The notes: a model not told the origin generated them from the letters alone. Shown: positions 43,446 through 53,663, numbered from the stretch's first letter. The stretch is 64,000 nucleotides of DNA from UBA6136 sp044237765 (GCA_044237765.1 JBIIEQ010000001.1:62001-126000); one strand, 5' to 3'. A program made the numbers and translations.

Positions 43446-44993
43446 ATGCCTATGAAAGTCTTTACCGCCGGCGATCTTGACGGTTTCTTTGGTCTCTTTG
43501 TCGACAACCTGTTGCAGATCCTGCTGATTGCGTTGTTGGGCACGAGTCTTTGCGGGTTTTCACCCGAGATGGTTGCCCAACGCATCCTGCCCGGCGTGGC
43601 CCTGTCGGTCGTGTTCGGCAATCTCTTCTATGCCTGGCAAGCTAGGCAGTTGGCGGCCCGGACTGGGCGCAGCGATGTTACCGCGCTGCCTTATGGCATC
43701 AATACTGTCAGTCTGATGGCCTTCATTTTTCTCATCATGGCACCGGTCTACCGCCAGACCGGCGACAGCAATCTGGCGTGGCGTGTCGGGCTGTTCGCCT
43801 GTTTTCTGAATGCTGTCATGGAACTGCTGGGCGCATTCGGGGCCGACTGGTTGCGGCGCCACACCCCGCGGGCGGCATTGCTTTCTGCGCTGGCGGGCAT
43901 TGCCCTGACCTTTATCTCGATGGGTTTTGCCTTTCAGATCTTTGCCTCCCCGCTCGTCGCCTTATTGCCAATGATGTTGCTGATGACGGTCTATGCAGGC
44001 CGCATCACCCTGCCGCTGGGATTGCCCGGTGGGCTGGTGGCCGTATTGCTGGGTGTGGTGCTGGCGCTGATCGGGCGCTCTTCCGGCTGGCTGGCCGAGC
44101 CCGTAGCGCATCAGCCCGTCGCTTTTGGCCTGCACGGCCCGCAGTGGTCGGTCGACGTGATGGTCGAGCTGATTGATTCGCCTCTGGGCTGGCAATATCT
44201 GGCGGTCATTCTGCCTATGGGCTTCCTGAATATCATCGGATCATTGCAGAATCTGGAGAGCGCTGAAGCGGCTGGTGATCGCTATGAGACCCGGTCCTCG
44301 TTGCTGGCTAATGGGCTGGGGTCACTGATAGCTGCTTCGTTTGGCAGTGCCTTTCCGACCACCATTTACATTGGACATCCCGCCTGGAAGCAGATGGGCG
44401 CCGGGTTGGGTTATTCGCTGCTGAATGCGCTGGTCATGGCATTGTTGTGTTTCACCGGCCTTTATGTCGCCGTGGTCAACTGGGTGCCGATGGAGGCGAC
44501 ACTGGGCATTCTGGTGTGGATAGGGCTGATCATCACAGCACAGGCCTTTCGTGAGACGCCGCCGCATCATGCGTTGGCGGTCAGTATCGGCTTGATCCCG
44601 TCACTCGCGGCCTGGGGCCTGTTGCTGATCGAATCCACCTTGCGGACGGCCGGCAGCAGCTTGTTTGCCAGCGCGGGGCAGTTTGGCAGCGATCTTCATA
44701 TCCACGGGCTGATTGCACTCAGTCAGGGTTTCGTATTCACCGCCAGCCTGCTGGCCGCGATACTGGCGCATGTGCTGGATCGCCGCTTTGATAAGGCGGC
44801 GGGTTGGGCGATGGCGGCATCGGCACTCGCCTTTCTGGGAGTCATTCATGCCTACCATCTAAGTGAGGCGGGCGTGCAGAATCATTTCGGCTGGAATGCC
44901 GCCCCCGATTTTGCCTTGGTCTATGCCCTCACGGCGGTCATGTTATGGGGTGTTCATTTCCACGAAAGCCAAAAGTTGATGCGTTCCCGCTGA
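43446..44993 (+). CDS. NCS2/AzgA-like permease (xanthine-uracil permease superfamily)
   Basis: About 515 residues and some 12-14 membrane helices. Begins VFTAGDLDGFFGLFVDNLLQ; SDVTALPYGINTVS and the late GSLQNLESAEAAGDRYETRS region are the typical conserved spots of the superfamily's AzgA-like branch (xanthine, guanine, hypoxanthine or related anions). Substrate not determinable. The open frame starts at 43293, but the ATG at 43446 begins the conserved sequence. It is divergent from the TPR gene; promoters lie in 43249-43445. A T-run after the stop (45007-45014) lacks a good stem. Confidence 0.75.
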   Translation: MPMKVFTAGDLDGFFGLFVDNLLQILLIALLGTSLCGFSPEMVAQRILPGVALSVVFGNLFYAWQARQLAARTGRSDVTALPYGINTVSLMAFIFLIMAPVYRQTGDSNLAWRVGLFACFLNAVMELLGAFGADWLRRHTPRAALLSALAGIALTFISMGFAFQIFASPLVALLPMMLLMTVYAGRITLPLGLPGGLVAVLLGVVLALIGRSSGWLAEPVAHQPVAFGLHGPQWSVDVMVELIDSPLGWQYLAVILPMGFLNIIGSLQNLESAEAAGDRYETRSSLLANGLGSLIAASFGSAFPTTIYIGHPAWKQMGAGLGYSLLNALVMALLCFTGLYVAVVNWVPMEATLGILVWIGLIITAQAFRETPPHHALAVSIGLIPSLAAWGLLLIESTLRTAGSSLFASAGQFGSDLHIHGLIALSQGFVFTASLLAAILAHVLDRRFDKAAGWAMAASALAFLGVIHAYHLSEAGVQNHFGWNAAPDFALVYALTAVMLWGVHFHESQKLMRSR

Positions 44994-45098
44994 CATAGTT
45001 GGAGCTTTTTTTTCACCCTCCGTAAGCATGCTACGATGCGATGTCAACCATTTCGGGTGGCTATGTTTTGGGCGCACTCACCAAAGGAATTTCCAAGA

Positions 45099-47824
45099 AT
45101 GCCATCACTTACTCGCGTCTCTGCCATAGCTTTTGCGGCCGCTGTCTCAACTTTCATGGCGGTTATATTCATTGCCCCCTCCCTGGCAGGGGATTTTTAT
45201 GAGGTCAGCAGTAGCCAAGCGACAGCGGGGGCCTTCTCAGCGACCGGACTGATGACGTCGCCCCGATCGCTTCACACAGCGAACTTGCTCACCGATGGGC
45301 GAGTGCTTCTGGCGGGTGGTGTTGGTGCTGGAGGGTCCTCATCGACTACGCTCGCTTCAGCCGAACTCTACGATCCGATCACAAGGACATTTGGCGCGAC
45401 CAGCGCCATGCCGACCCCGCGATTGGGTGCCGCCTCTGTGCGGCTCAATGACGGCCGGGTGTTCATGGCGGGCGGAGAAGATGCGTCGAAGACCTCCGTC
45501 GCGTCGGTAGAGCTCTATAACCCGGTAGCCGGGACCTGGACATTGACCAGCCCCATGAAGGCTGATCGCGTCAACCCCACGGCCACCCTTTTGGGGAACG
45601 GCCAGTATTGGTCGTGGGTGGTTATCAAGGCAACAGTGATTGCTGTGCTCTAGCCAGCGCCGAATTGTACGACCCTAAGACTGGCACTTTCTCTGATACC
45701 GGGTCCATGGCAACTGCGCGTCGCAATCACACCGCGACCCTACTTGAAGACGGGAAGGTCTTGATTGCGGGAGGTTACGACGGCAGCTACCTTGACGCGC
45801 CTGAACTTTATGACCCGGCCACGGGGACCTTCAGTGTCAAGGGTTCCATGGGTACTTCCCGCCGCTATCCAACGGCAACGCTCCTCCTGAACGGCGATGT
45901 GCTAATTGCTGGCGGCAGCGACGGCACCACTGCGGTGGCTTCGGCTGAATTATATGAAGCCTCTGGCGATGGGCCTGTCAAGATCTCTACCGTGGCGGTT
46001 TCTAATCCCGGAAATGCAGTTGATACAGCCACCCAGGTCGGTGCGGTTGATCATGAGTTCCGCATGGGCCAATTTGATATTACGATCGGCCAATACACTG
46101 CGTTCCTCAATGCGGTGGGTCAGTCTGACCCTCACGGTCTGTATAACCCCAAGATGGCCACCGATCTTCAGGTGGCGGGGATTGCCAGGACCGGCTCGGC
46201 AGGAAAGTTCAGATATAGCGTGATCCCACCCAGCGGCCCCATCCAGGTTTCTGCCGCGACACCCGATCAGCGACCGATCACCTACGTCAGCTGGTTCGAC
46301 GCGGCGCGTTTTGCCAACTGGATGACAAACGGTCAGCCCTCAGGACGCCAGACAAGAAGAACGACGGAAAACGGAGCCTACAACCTTCTGAGTACCAAGG
46401 CAAAGCGTGGGCTCGCTGTTCCCAAAAATACGGTCAATCCCAATACGGGTTCACCACCGATCTATTTTTTGCCTACGGAAAACGAGTGGTACAAGGCCGC
46501 TTACTACAATCCCGCATTGAACAATAACGCGGGAGGTTACACGCTCTATTCGACCAACAGCAACAGTGCGCCCACAAATACACCCGGGAGCTCGGTAAAT
46601 GCCGCAAACCTCCTTTATCAAGGTAAATTTGCCATCACGCAGCAAATCAGTTTGGACAGTCAGCAAAACTATTCAACGGACGTGGGCAGCTTCACTCATA
46701 GCAAAGGTCCCTATGGTACCTACGACATGAATGGGAGCATCTGGGAGATGATTGATCCCGCCACGCAAAGCAGCCCATCGATCATTCTTAGGGGGGGCGG
46801 ATGGACGTCCTATTTCACCTACCTACAGTCCAGTTATCGTATTGGTGGAAATCCGGCGGCATCCGGCCTCAATGGCGGACTTCGCTTGATCAGCGAGGCA
46901 AAGAATCCGGCTGCCATGACTTACGAGCTGGTCAAGGTGGGCCATCCTGGGAATCGTAAGGACAAGACCGGATTTGGTGCGGTCAACAAGACGTTTTGGA
47001 TTGGGAAATACGAAGTCACTATTGGCGAGTACTGCGCATTTCTGAATGCCGTTGCAAAAACTGACCCTTATGGACTTTATGATCCGGCCATGACCAATGT
47101 ACTGAATAGTGCGGGGGTCCAGCGAAGTGGATCTTCCGGAAATTACACCTATGCGCCGATGAACAACGCGGGTGATAGTTCAAGACGCCCCATTTCCTTC
47201 ATCAGCTGGTTCGATGCAGCCCGGTATGCCAACTGGATGTCTAATGGCCAGCCCATCGGCACTCAGGACTCAACCACAACAGAGGACGGTGCCTATCGAC
47301 TGCAAGGGGTTACGCAGGGCGCAACGGTCGTGCGGAACCCAATCAATCCAAATACCGGGGCCGCGCCCATGTTCTTCATGCCCACCGAAGACCAATGGTA
47401 CAAAGCCGCCTACTTCAGTCAGAAGCTCAATTCCGGGCGGGGCGGATACTACCTGTATGCCACCCGAAGCAACCGAGCGCCGGGCAACCGGGTGGGTGAT
47501 GAGTTCAACATGGCGAACTACATAGACGACTATTCCGGCAGCTACTTTTACTGTGTTTCTCAAGCACGCTTCATCGATCCAAGCCAGAACTACCTGACGG
47601 ACGTCGGCGCCTACTCTGGGAGCTCCAGTTTCTATCGGACCTATGATCAAAACGGTCTGCTCTATCAATGGAATGATTTGGACGGCACGGCAGGGCCATC
47701 TAGAGGCCTTAGGGGAGGGTTCTATTTTGCGGGGCCCGGAGCGGCTCAGAGTTTGAGCTTCAACCAGGCTTCACCCAAGCGCGAGGCGGGCGATACAACC
47801 ATACGGCTGGCCGCGCCTATGTGA
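45099..47824 (+). pseudogene. Secreted kelch-repeat protein with tandem SUMF1 domains, interrupted by a 1-bp frameshift
   Basis: Reading starts at ATG 45099 with a signal peptide (VSAIAFAAAVSTFMAVIFIA). Five kelch/galactose-oxidase-type repeats follow, each of the form TATLLxDGKVLIAGG...ASAELYDPxTGTF. In the third repeat, around 45605, the frame breaks: the expected GQVLVVGGYQ appears as GQYWSWVVI in the first frame (stop at 45653) and continues from 45608 in the next. Restoring one base joins both into one ~908-residue protein. The C-terminal ~610 residues are two SUMF1/FGE-like domains (each with SWFDAARxANWM, PTENEWYKAAY and an RGG segment). Neither has the catalytic Cys of true formylglycine-generating enzyme. 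Could be a real mutation or a sequencing error. Confidence 0.8.
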
Positions 47825-47899
47825 GGTCGTCGCGTCAAGTTCTGATGACGACGTAAAGCGACCCGGTCGCAACTCATTACAAAATCAAAAAGTGCAGCA

Positions 47900-50308
47900 A
47901 TGAATATAAGATCGATGGCAACTTTCGCCAGATCATCCCTGCCGTTCGCTCTGGCCGGGCTGGTCCTGTCTGTTATGCCTTGGGGACAGGTTGCAATTGC
48001 CGGCGACTTAGACTGGGTAGGTCTCAACCGGGATTTCGATGCCCAGCGTTATGTTGAGCTGGATCAGATCAACAAGAGCAATCTGAAGAATCTCAAGCCT
48101 GTTTGTGAGGCCCGTTTGAATGAGCCGGCTTGGTTTGGCAGCGGGATCGTCAAGGTGGATCGAACCTTGTACGTCACCACCCTGAGGGCGACCTACGCGA
48201 TCGATGCCGTGACTTGCAAGCCCTTGTGGCGCTCGCTGGTGGAGTTCAAATATACCGTCGCCAGCTATTACGCCACGCGGGGCGTGGGTTATGCCAAGGG
48301 CGTCGTCTATCGCGGCACCAACGATGGACAGTTGATAGCGTTGGAAGCGAAGACGGGCAAGCTGATCTGGGCGGTACAGGCGGCCGATTCCAGTCAGCGG
48401 GAATCGCTGGTGGCCGCTCCCGTGGTTTGGAATGACAAGCTGTTCATCGGCGTCGCCACCAGCGACAAGGGTATCAATGGTCGCTTGCTGGCGCTGGATG
48501 CGATATCCGGAAAGGAAATCTGGCAGTTCAAGACCGTGCAGATGAACAATGAACAGGGTGGCGGATTCTGGACCACCGTCAGTCTCGATACGGCGACCGG
48601 GGAGGTGATTGCTCCGGTCTCGAATCCGACACCGATTTTTTACCCGGAAGCCAGACCCGGGGATAACGTCTACACCAACTCCGTCATCAGCGTCGATGCC
48701 GCCACAGGCAAACTAAACTGGTTCTATCAGGCGGTTCCTCATGACGAACACGATTGGGATCTTTCCGCCGCGCCAACACTTTATCGATCAGGCGCAGGGT
48801 CGTCGATGCTGGCGGTCACCGGCAAAAGCGGCCGGGTTTATGGCTACGATCGGACCACGCAGGGCCCCGTGTTTGATGTCCCAGCCACGACCATGGCCCA
48901 TGATCAGGAGCCGCTGGATTCGAACTGGAAGTGGGTCTGCCCCGGTGCCGGGGCGCAATACAACGGCACTGCCTATGACCCGCGGACAGGATTGATCTTC
49001 GTCGGCATGGTCGATTGGTGTCGTTATTTCAAATCGACCCCGCCCACCAGTGATACGGATTATGCCGGCGGCTCGACCACGCCCGACTACAGTGCGTTAC
49101 CGGAGGGCCGGATCACGGGGCTCAACGCCAGCTCTGGCCAGACACTTTGGCGGTTTCAGAATGATGCCCCGGTGATAGCCGGCCTGGTCACCACAAAATC
49201 CGGCCTGCTGTTTGGGGGGGATGTGAAAGGCCGCCTGCTTGTATTCGATGCCGCCACCGGGGCATTGCAGCAAAGGCAGACATTGGGCGGTGCCATGAAC
49301 AATGGCCTGATCAGTTATTCCGTGGGTGACAAACAGTACCTGGCCGCCGCCGTGGGGGGATCATCCATCACCACCGATGGCGTGGCTGGGCCCTTGCGGG
49401 TGACGGTTCTCGGTTTGACTCAGCGCAAAAAGCCGGAGATCACAACGTTCCCCCGCATCAGTCAGTCCGCGGGTTTTGCCTCAGCGCCCAAAGCCCTGTT
49501 CATGACCGTGTGCAGCAACTGCCATGGTCAATCAGGCACCGGGGCCTTGTATCCGTCGATCTTGCGCCATAGCCATCTGGCCGATCCCAGGCGACTGGAG
49601 AAATTTCTCGCCAGCGTGCCTGACCCGATGCCGAAGCTCTATCCCGGCCTGCTGAATCAGTCGGATGTACGATTAATCGCGAATTATCTGAGAACCGAGA
49701 TCTTCAAGTGCGGGCAGTCAGGTGGACAAGACTGCAAACCCTATGGCCGTCCGGTGACCGGAGGAACCTATGAGTGGCGGAAAATCTACTCCGTGCTGAC
49801 GGACCCCCGCTGCCAGAATTGTCACACGGCGAGTGACCCTACCAGTCCCGCCACCAATGACTACCCGCGTCAGACCGATGACCGTCGCCCGCATCTGTTC
49901 GGCATCAGCCGGGGCGAAGATGACAAGGGTCTGTTGAATGGGCGGTGCGATACCTGCCATGGCAAAAGCAACAATCCACAAACGGGGGCGCCGGGCGTAG
50001 AGGAGGATGGCCAGAGTGGCTGGTTTCTCGCGCCCACCAATATGGCCATGGAAATCTCCCCGGGAACGCCCATGCCGGGTGCCATTCTTTGTTCGAAGCT
50101 CAAGAATCCGGACACCAATGGGGGCTTCACGCTGGAGGGTCTGCTGAAGCATCTGGATACCGATGTGCGCGTCAATTGGGCCTGGTCGCCCGGCTTGAAT
50201 TCACGCGGGGTTGAACGGACCCAGCCGCCCATCAGTCATGAAAAATTTGTGCGGACATTTGCCCGCTGGATCGAAAAGGGCGCTCCGTGTCCGAAATCGG
50301 CAGATTAG
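47900..50308 (+). CDS. Secreted PQQ-type beta-propeller protein with three c-type heme sites
   Basis: 802 residues with a signal peptide (LPFALAGLVLSVMPWG...). Residues ~35-510 form a quinoprotein-alcohol-dehydrogenase-like propeller (ALEAKTGKLIWAVQ, LALDAISGKEIWQF, ISVDAATGKLNWFY). The C-terminal third holds three CxxCH heme-attachment sites: CSNCH (538-542), CQNCH (638-642) and CDTCH (683-687). This suggests a periplasmic dehydrogenase passing electrons through its own cytochrome domains. The PQQ ligands were not verified and no PQQ biosynthesis genes are in view, so substrate and cofactor remain open. It lies 75 bp after the kelch-SUMF1 gene on the same strand. Confidence 0.85.
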   Translation: MNIRSMATFARSSLPFALAGLVLSVMPWGQVAIAGDLDWVGLNRDFDAQRYVELDQINKSNLKNLKPVCEARLNEPAWFGSGIVKVDRTLYVTTLRATYAIDAVTCKPLWRSLVEFKYTVASYYATRGVGYAKGVVYRGTNDGQLIALEAKTGKLIWAVQAADSSQRESLVAAPVVWNDKLFIGVATSDKGINGRLLALDAISGKEIWQFKTVQMNNEQGGGFWTTVSLDTATGEVIAPVSNPTPIFYPEARPGDNVYTNSVISVDAATGKLNWFYQAVPHDEHDWDLSAAPTLYRSGAGSSMLAVTGKSGRVYGYDRTTQGPVFDVPATTMAHDQEPLDSNWKWVCPGAGAQYNGTAYDPRTGLIFVGMVDWCRYFKSTPPTSDTDYAGGSTTPDYSALPEGRITGLNASSGQTLWRFQNDAPVIAGLVTTKSGLLFGGDVKGRLLVFDAATGALQQRQTLGGAMNNGLISYSVGDKQYLAAAVGGSSITTDGVAGPLRVTVLGLTQRKKPEITTFPRISQSAGFASAPKALFMTVCSNCHGQSGTGALYPSILRHSHLADPRRLEKFLASVPDPMPKLYPGLLNQSDVRLIANYLRTEIFKCGQSGGQDCKPYGRPVTGGTYEWRKIYSVLTDPRCQNCHTASDPTSPATNDYPRQTDDRRPHLFGISRGEDDKGLLNGRCDTCHGKSNNPQTGAPGVEEDGQSGWFLAPTNMAMEISPGTPMPGAILCSKLKNPDTNGGFTLEGLLKHLDTDVRVNWAWSPGLNSRGVERTQPPISHEKFVRTFARWIEKGAPCPKSAD

Positions 50309-50439
50309 GCTGATACCTGGCATGCAAAGTAAAGTCAGATACGCTGCTGGCTTTGGCTCCGCTCAGCGAGCGTCAGTGATCTTCAGGGCGTTGAGGACCC
50401 TGGCAGCAAAAGGAAAAAATTTCCCCTTTGAGGTTATTT

Positions 50440-50847
50440 ATGCGGTTGGTTGCGGGTTTGATGGTGTGGTGGGTGATCGGATCGGCGGGCGCGGCCGAAT
50501 GGAAGCAATTCAAGATCATTGAAGAAGGGGTCGGAGACGGCAAGGCGACCTATTACATCAAGGCCGATGATCAGGAGCAAACCGAGGTCGGTTTCAGGGT
50601 GTGGTACGTGGTTTCGTATGCAAAAAAGCAACAGGGCGATGCCGGCGCAAATTATCAATCCGCCAAGGTCAGGGAAGAATTTGACTGCAGACAAAAGCGC
50701 AGACAGCAAATTTACTGGATCGCCTACAAGGCCGCCATGGCCGGTGGCGGCATTGCCGGGTCCGAAGCGCCTCGGGCTTGGGAGCCTGTTCCCGCTGGCT
50801 CCACTGCAGAAAAACGCATGAACTTCGTCTGCGGCGGGGGAAAGTGA
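50440..50847 (+). CDS. Surface-adhesin protein E-like secreted protein
   Basis: 135 residues from ATG 50440 (GAGG just upstream; a TTG at 50428 is less likely). Signal peptide to about SAGAA. The mature part fits the surface-adhesin protein E family pattern: aromatic start (EWKQFKII), a Y-Y-I-K strand, VWYVVSYAKKQ, YQSAKVREEFDC, an R-Q-Q-I-Y strand, WEPVPAGSTAEK and a terminal Cys pairing with the EFDC Cys. The role in adhesion is known only for a few pathogens; here it is simply an exported small protein. Confidence 0.7.
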   Translation: MRLVAGLMVWWVIGSAGAAEWKQFKIIEEGVGDGKATYYIKADDQEQTEVGFRVWYVVSYAKKQQGDAGANYQSAKVREEFDCRQKRRQQIYWIAYKAAMAGGGIAGSEAPRAWEPVPAGSTAEKRMNFVCGGGK

Positions 50848-50875
50848 AGAGTCTGGGAAAAAGCCGGGACCGGGC

Positions 50876-51268
50876 TCAATAGGGCGGGTTGCTGGGGAAG
50901 TTCCACTCCGAGCCTTGGCCGCATTGATCGGTCAGACAGCCGGTGCCGGCTTCGGCCGCTTCTCTTAGCAGCCCCGCGTTGATATCCGCCTGCTGGATGG
51001 ACTGTTCGGCGCGATCCGCCTTGGCATATTCCGCCAGCGTGTCGTTTATCAATTCCCGCCAGGTGCCGGCCATCTCGGGATGCCGGGCTAGGTAGGCGCT
51101 GGATTCCACCTCCAGCTCGCAGCGTGCTCGCCGCTCGTAATTGCCGAGGCCGCGCGGCAGAGTCCGGCAGTCGGCAATCGCCGACTGAGTCTGCGGGTTC
51201 ACATGGGGGGTGGCGCTGCATCCCAGCATGGCCGCACTGATGATGATGGCTGTGAGGGCGTTTTTCAT
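50876..51268 (-). CDS. Small putative lipoprotein, unknown family
   Basis: 130 residues. Signal sequence with lipobox AMLGC (ALTAIIISAAMLGCSAT). The mature part is mostly helical and charged (YLARHPEMAGTWRELINDTL, YAKADRAEQSIQQADI), with Cys near the C-terminus (GCLTDQC). Convergent with the adhesin-E-like gene. No function assigned. Confidence 0.7.
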   Translation of the reverse strand: MKNALTAIIISAAMLGCSATPHVNPQTQSAIADCRTLPRGLGNYERRARCELEVESSAYLARHPEMAGTWRELINDTLAEYAKADRAEQSIQQADINAGLLREAAEAGTGCLTDQCGQGSEWNFPSNPPY

Positions 51269-51361
51269 GGGGCTCAGGTTCTGGTGGAGCCGTCCCTGAC
51301 GGCTCCGGTGATGGGTCGTGGACTCGAAGCCCGCATTGGCAGAAACATCTTCTGCAAGAGG

Positions 51362-52222
51362 CTATTCTCCCAGTGCCTTGGCTACAGCCTGCTGAAATAT
51401 CTTCTCTTCGGGCTTGATCTCGGTCCATTCCTCAAAGATCTGCATGGCCAACTGCACCAGCATTTCGACGCCGTCAACGATGGGGCAGCCCTTTTCCTGG
51501 GCCGCCTTCAAAAAGGGCGTGATTCTGGGGTTGGTGATGACATCCACCACGGTGGTTTCAGGGCTGATGGTTTCCCAATTGACCGGGACTGGTTCCATTT
51601 CCGGTGCGCAACCAAGATGGGTGGCATTCATCAATATTTGGGTACCTGCCGGTACCTGGACTTCTCCCACCCATGGCTGCCAGTCACAGGGCACGCCCGC
51701 GGCGCGGGTCACCGTTTGTGCCACTTCAACACCCTGTGCTTCACGGCGGGTGATGAGGGTCAGATGCGAGGCGCCGGCCCAGGCGAGTTCCACCGCCATC
51801 GCCCGACCCGCTCCGCCGGCCCCCAGCATGACAACGCGCTTGCCCTTGATTTCTGTGACCTTCCGGATGGCTTTCACCACACCCTTGCCGTCATTGTTAT
51901 GACCGATCAAACGACTTTCCCTGATCGTCATGTAGTTGGCGGCGCCAATGGCTTTCACGTCCGCGTCCACCTCGTCCAGAAACGGAATCGATGCCACCTT
52001 CCACGGCACGGTGATACAGGCGCCGGCAAAGCCCAGGGCGCGTATGCCGCCGATGGCCGCACCCACCTGAGCCTCCGTGGCCACATCGCTTTTCCAGAAT
52101 TGCCAATGCAGGCCATAGTGGGCAAAAACCGCATCGAACATCTGGTCGATAGGATTCTCGGCGACCGGGTGGCCGATCATGGTGGTCAACTGTTTCTGCG
52201 GGGGCAGTGCAAGTGTAGACAT
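51362..52222 (-). CDS. Shikimate-dehydrogenase-family protein with altered substrate site
   Basis: 286 residues of the AroE fold. The catalytic Lys75 (ITVPWK) and Asp111 (HNNDGKG) are present, as is the NADP-binding GAGGAG (134-139) and the C-terminal VDGVEMLVQLAMQIFEEW. The N-terminal substrate motif, normally PIxHSxSPxxHN, instead reads GHPVAENPIDQMFDAVF, so both Ser that hold the shikimate carboxylate are missing. It is probably a paralogue acting on another cyclohexenyl or related acid, not the biosynthetic AroE. Confidence 0.8.
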   Translation of the reverse strand: MSTLALPPQKQLTTMIGHPVAENPIDQMFDAVFAHYGLHWQFWKSDVATEAQVGAAIGGIRALGFAGACITVPWKVASIPFLDEVDADVKAIGAANYMTIRESRLIGHNNDGKGVVKAIRKVTEIKGKRVVMLGAGGAGRAMAVELAWAGASHLTLITRREAQGVEVAQTVTRAAGVPCDWQPWVGEVQVPAGTQILMNATHLGCAPEMEPVPVNWETISPETTVVDVITNPRITPFLKAAQEKGCPIVDGVEMLVQLAMQIFEEWTEIKPEEKIFQQAVAKALGE

Positions 52223-52304
52223 GGCATTCCTTGTTGGGGTGAATGAGTCGATAATCCTAAATCATATCGATGGGATGTTCTGCTTGGACCCCTGTGTTAG
52301 CGCC

Positions 52305-53216
52305 TTAAGGCGTCCAGGCAAAGCCCAGGAATCCGGTGAAACCCGGCGTGGGGGCGGTGGTTCCGGCGGCCAGGTTGGTAAACAACGAAACATGGTCATT
52401 GACCGTCCAGATGCCGCCAACGCCGATGGCGTGCTGGCTGTCGTTTCCACCCAAGGACACGGTTTGCTGGATGATTTCTTCCGCTTGGCAAGCGCCGGAT
52501 TTTGGGCAAACGGTGACTGTTTTTTCACTCACCCGTCCTACCCGCGGCAAGTTGGCGGCGTTGTAGTAGCCGTTCACAAAGACATCAACATCCTCGACCA
52601 CCTCCCGCTGGATGGCCCAGGAGAACGTGAAATCCCAAAACGACTCGCGGGTGTTGTTGGGATTTTCAAAGCGCGCCGCGCCCAGGTTGTACTCGATCTG
52701 AAATTCCCAGGGCAGGCCCTGATCAAAGTTCATGCTGAAGGACGGTTCGGTGCCGCTCTGAAACGCGGATGACCCAAGCAGATCGGTTTGCACCATGACT
52801 TCCAGCCCAGCCGCTGGCAGGTAGTAGTCCTCGAATTCATCCCAGAGATGAAGCTTGGTATCGAAGGTCAGCGGGCTGAATCCGGTGGCGGGCTGGGGAT
52901 CGCCCTGTACGCTGAAACCTTGGGAATACAGCCGCAACTCAATCCAGTCGAACAATCCATAGCGCAGCAGATACTCAAAGTTGTACTGGGATGCCAGCGT
53001 GCTGCTGCTGGTGGTGTAGGCCACCGGGGTCGACTCCAGATAAAACCCGCCCTGCGGCAAGGTGAAAGCGCTGTTGGGAAAGTTGGCCAGGTCAGACCCC
53101 GGCGCTCGGATATCCAACGGTTTCTCGCTTTTTTCCTTCGTGTCATCAAAGGCGAATGCGTTCTGCCAAAGGGCCAGCAGGCCCAGAAGGATCGCCCTTG
53201 AGGGAAGTGAGATCAC
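52305..53216 (-). CDS. Outer-membrane beta-barrel-like protein (transporter family)
   Basis: 303 residues from a GTG. Signal peptide (ILLGLLALWQNAFA). The mature protein alternates aromatic and small residues (TLPQGGFYLESTPVAYT, FEYLLRYGLFDWIELRLYSQ) and ends in GFLGFAWTP, an aromatic C-terminus typical of barrels. It resembles putative outer-membrane transporters of the phenol-degradation meta-pathway group. Function unknown. The weak start context leaves the exact N-terminus uncertain. Confidence 0.7.
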   Translation of the reverse strand: MISLPSRAILLGLLALWQNAFAFDDTKEKSEKPLDIRAPGSDLANFPNSAFTLPQGGFYLESTPVAYTTSSSTLASQYNFEYLLRYGLFDWIELRLYSQGFSVQGDPQPATGFSPLTFDTKLHLWDEFEDYYLPAAGLEVMVQTDLLGSSAFQSGTEPSFSMNFDQGLPWEFQIEYNLGAARFENPNNTRESFWDFTFSWAIQREVVEDVDVFVNGYYNAANLPRVGRVSEKTVTVCPKSGACQAEEIIQQTVSLGGNDSQHAIGVGGIWTVNDHVSLFTNLAAGTTAPTPGFTGFLGFAWTP

Positions 53217-53297
53217 CGCAGCCGCAGTGACAATGTCGCGGTGACGGAATTTTCCCGGGCCGAAATCAACGTGACGAGGCGAAAGATCACGGCCGAA

Positions 53298-53522
53298 TCA
53301 GTCATCGGTTTCGCCGACCTCAAACACGTCATCGTCTTCGCCCACATGGGACCGCGCCAGCCGGATTCCCTCGGCGGCATCGCGCAGGGCGCGTTCAATC
53401 CGGGCCAGGTCTGCGTCCGTTCTGCCCAACTTGCCGCCGGTAATATGTTCGAGCTTTTCAAGGGCAGTCTTGCCGCCGATCAGGCTTTCCATCAATCGGG
53501 TGTCCGGGTCCTTAAGCGTCAT
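53298..53522 (-). CDS. Small hypothetical protein
   Basis: 74 residues, family not recognised. GGAG lies 10 bp before the ATG. Predicted two helices (LMESLIGGKTALEKLEHITG and LARIERALRDAAEGIRLARS) and an acidic C-terminal tail (GEDDDVFEVGETDD). It is cytoplasmic. It lies 63 bp from the restriction locus, divergent from hsdM, so the hsdM promoter lies in 53523-53663. Confidence 0.6.
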   Translation of the reverse strand: MTLKDPDTRLMESLIGGKTALEKLEHITGGKLGRTDADLARIERALRDAAEGIRLARSHVGEDDDVFEVGETDD

Positions 53523-53663
53523 TCCACGAGTCTCCAGTCATAAGTTGAGTATCAAAATTGTCGGTCAGTTTGCATCGGTTAGATAATGACCGGCAAATCC
53601 ATCATCATGCAAGGCCGGCCGTTGGCTTTCGGCGCCATGCACCTACCGCACCCTTTACCCGAC

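Noticed and set aside
45036..45653. First kelch frame as an independent short secreted protein
   Set aside because: It stops inside a kelch repeat and the next frame resumes the same repeat, so it is a fragment of one gene.
50343..50373. GGCTTTGGCTCCGCTCAGCGAGCG as another copy of the dispersed repeat
   Set aside because: Shares only the CGCTCAGCGA core; palindrome incomplete, so not counted.
53586..53663. Longer hsdM start at 53586
   Set aside because: The extra 26 residues are not part of the HsdM family and no ribosome-binding site precedes that ATG, though it cannot be excluded.
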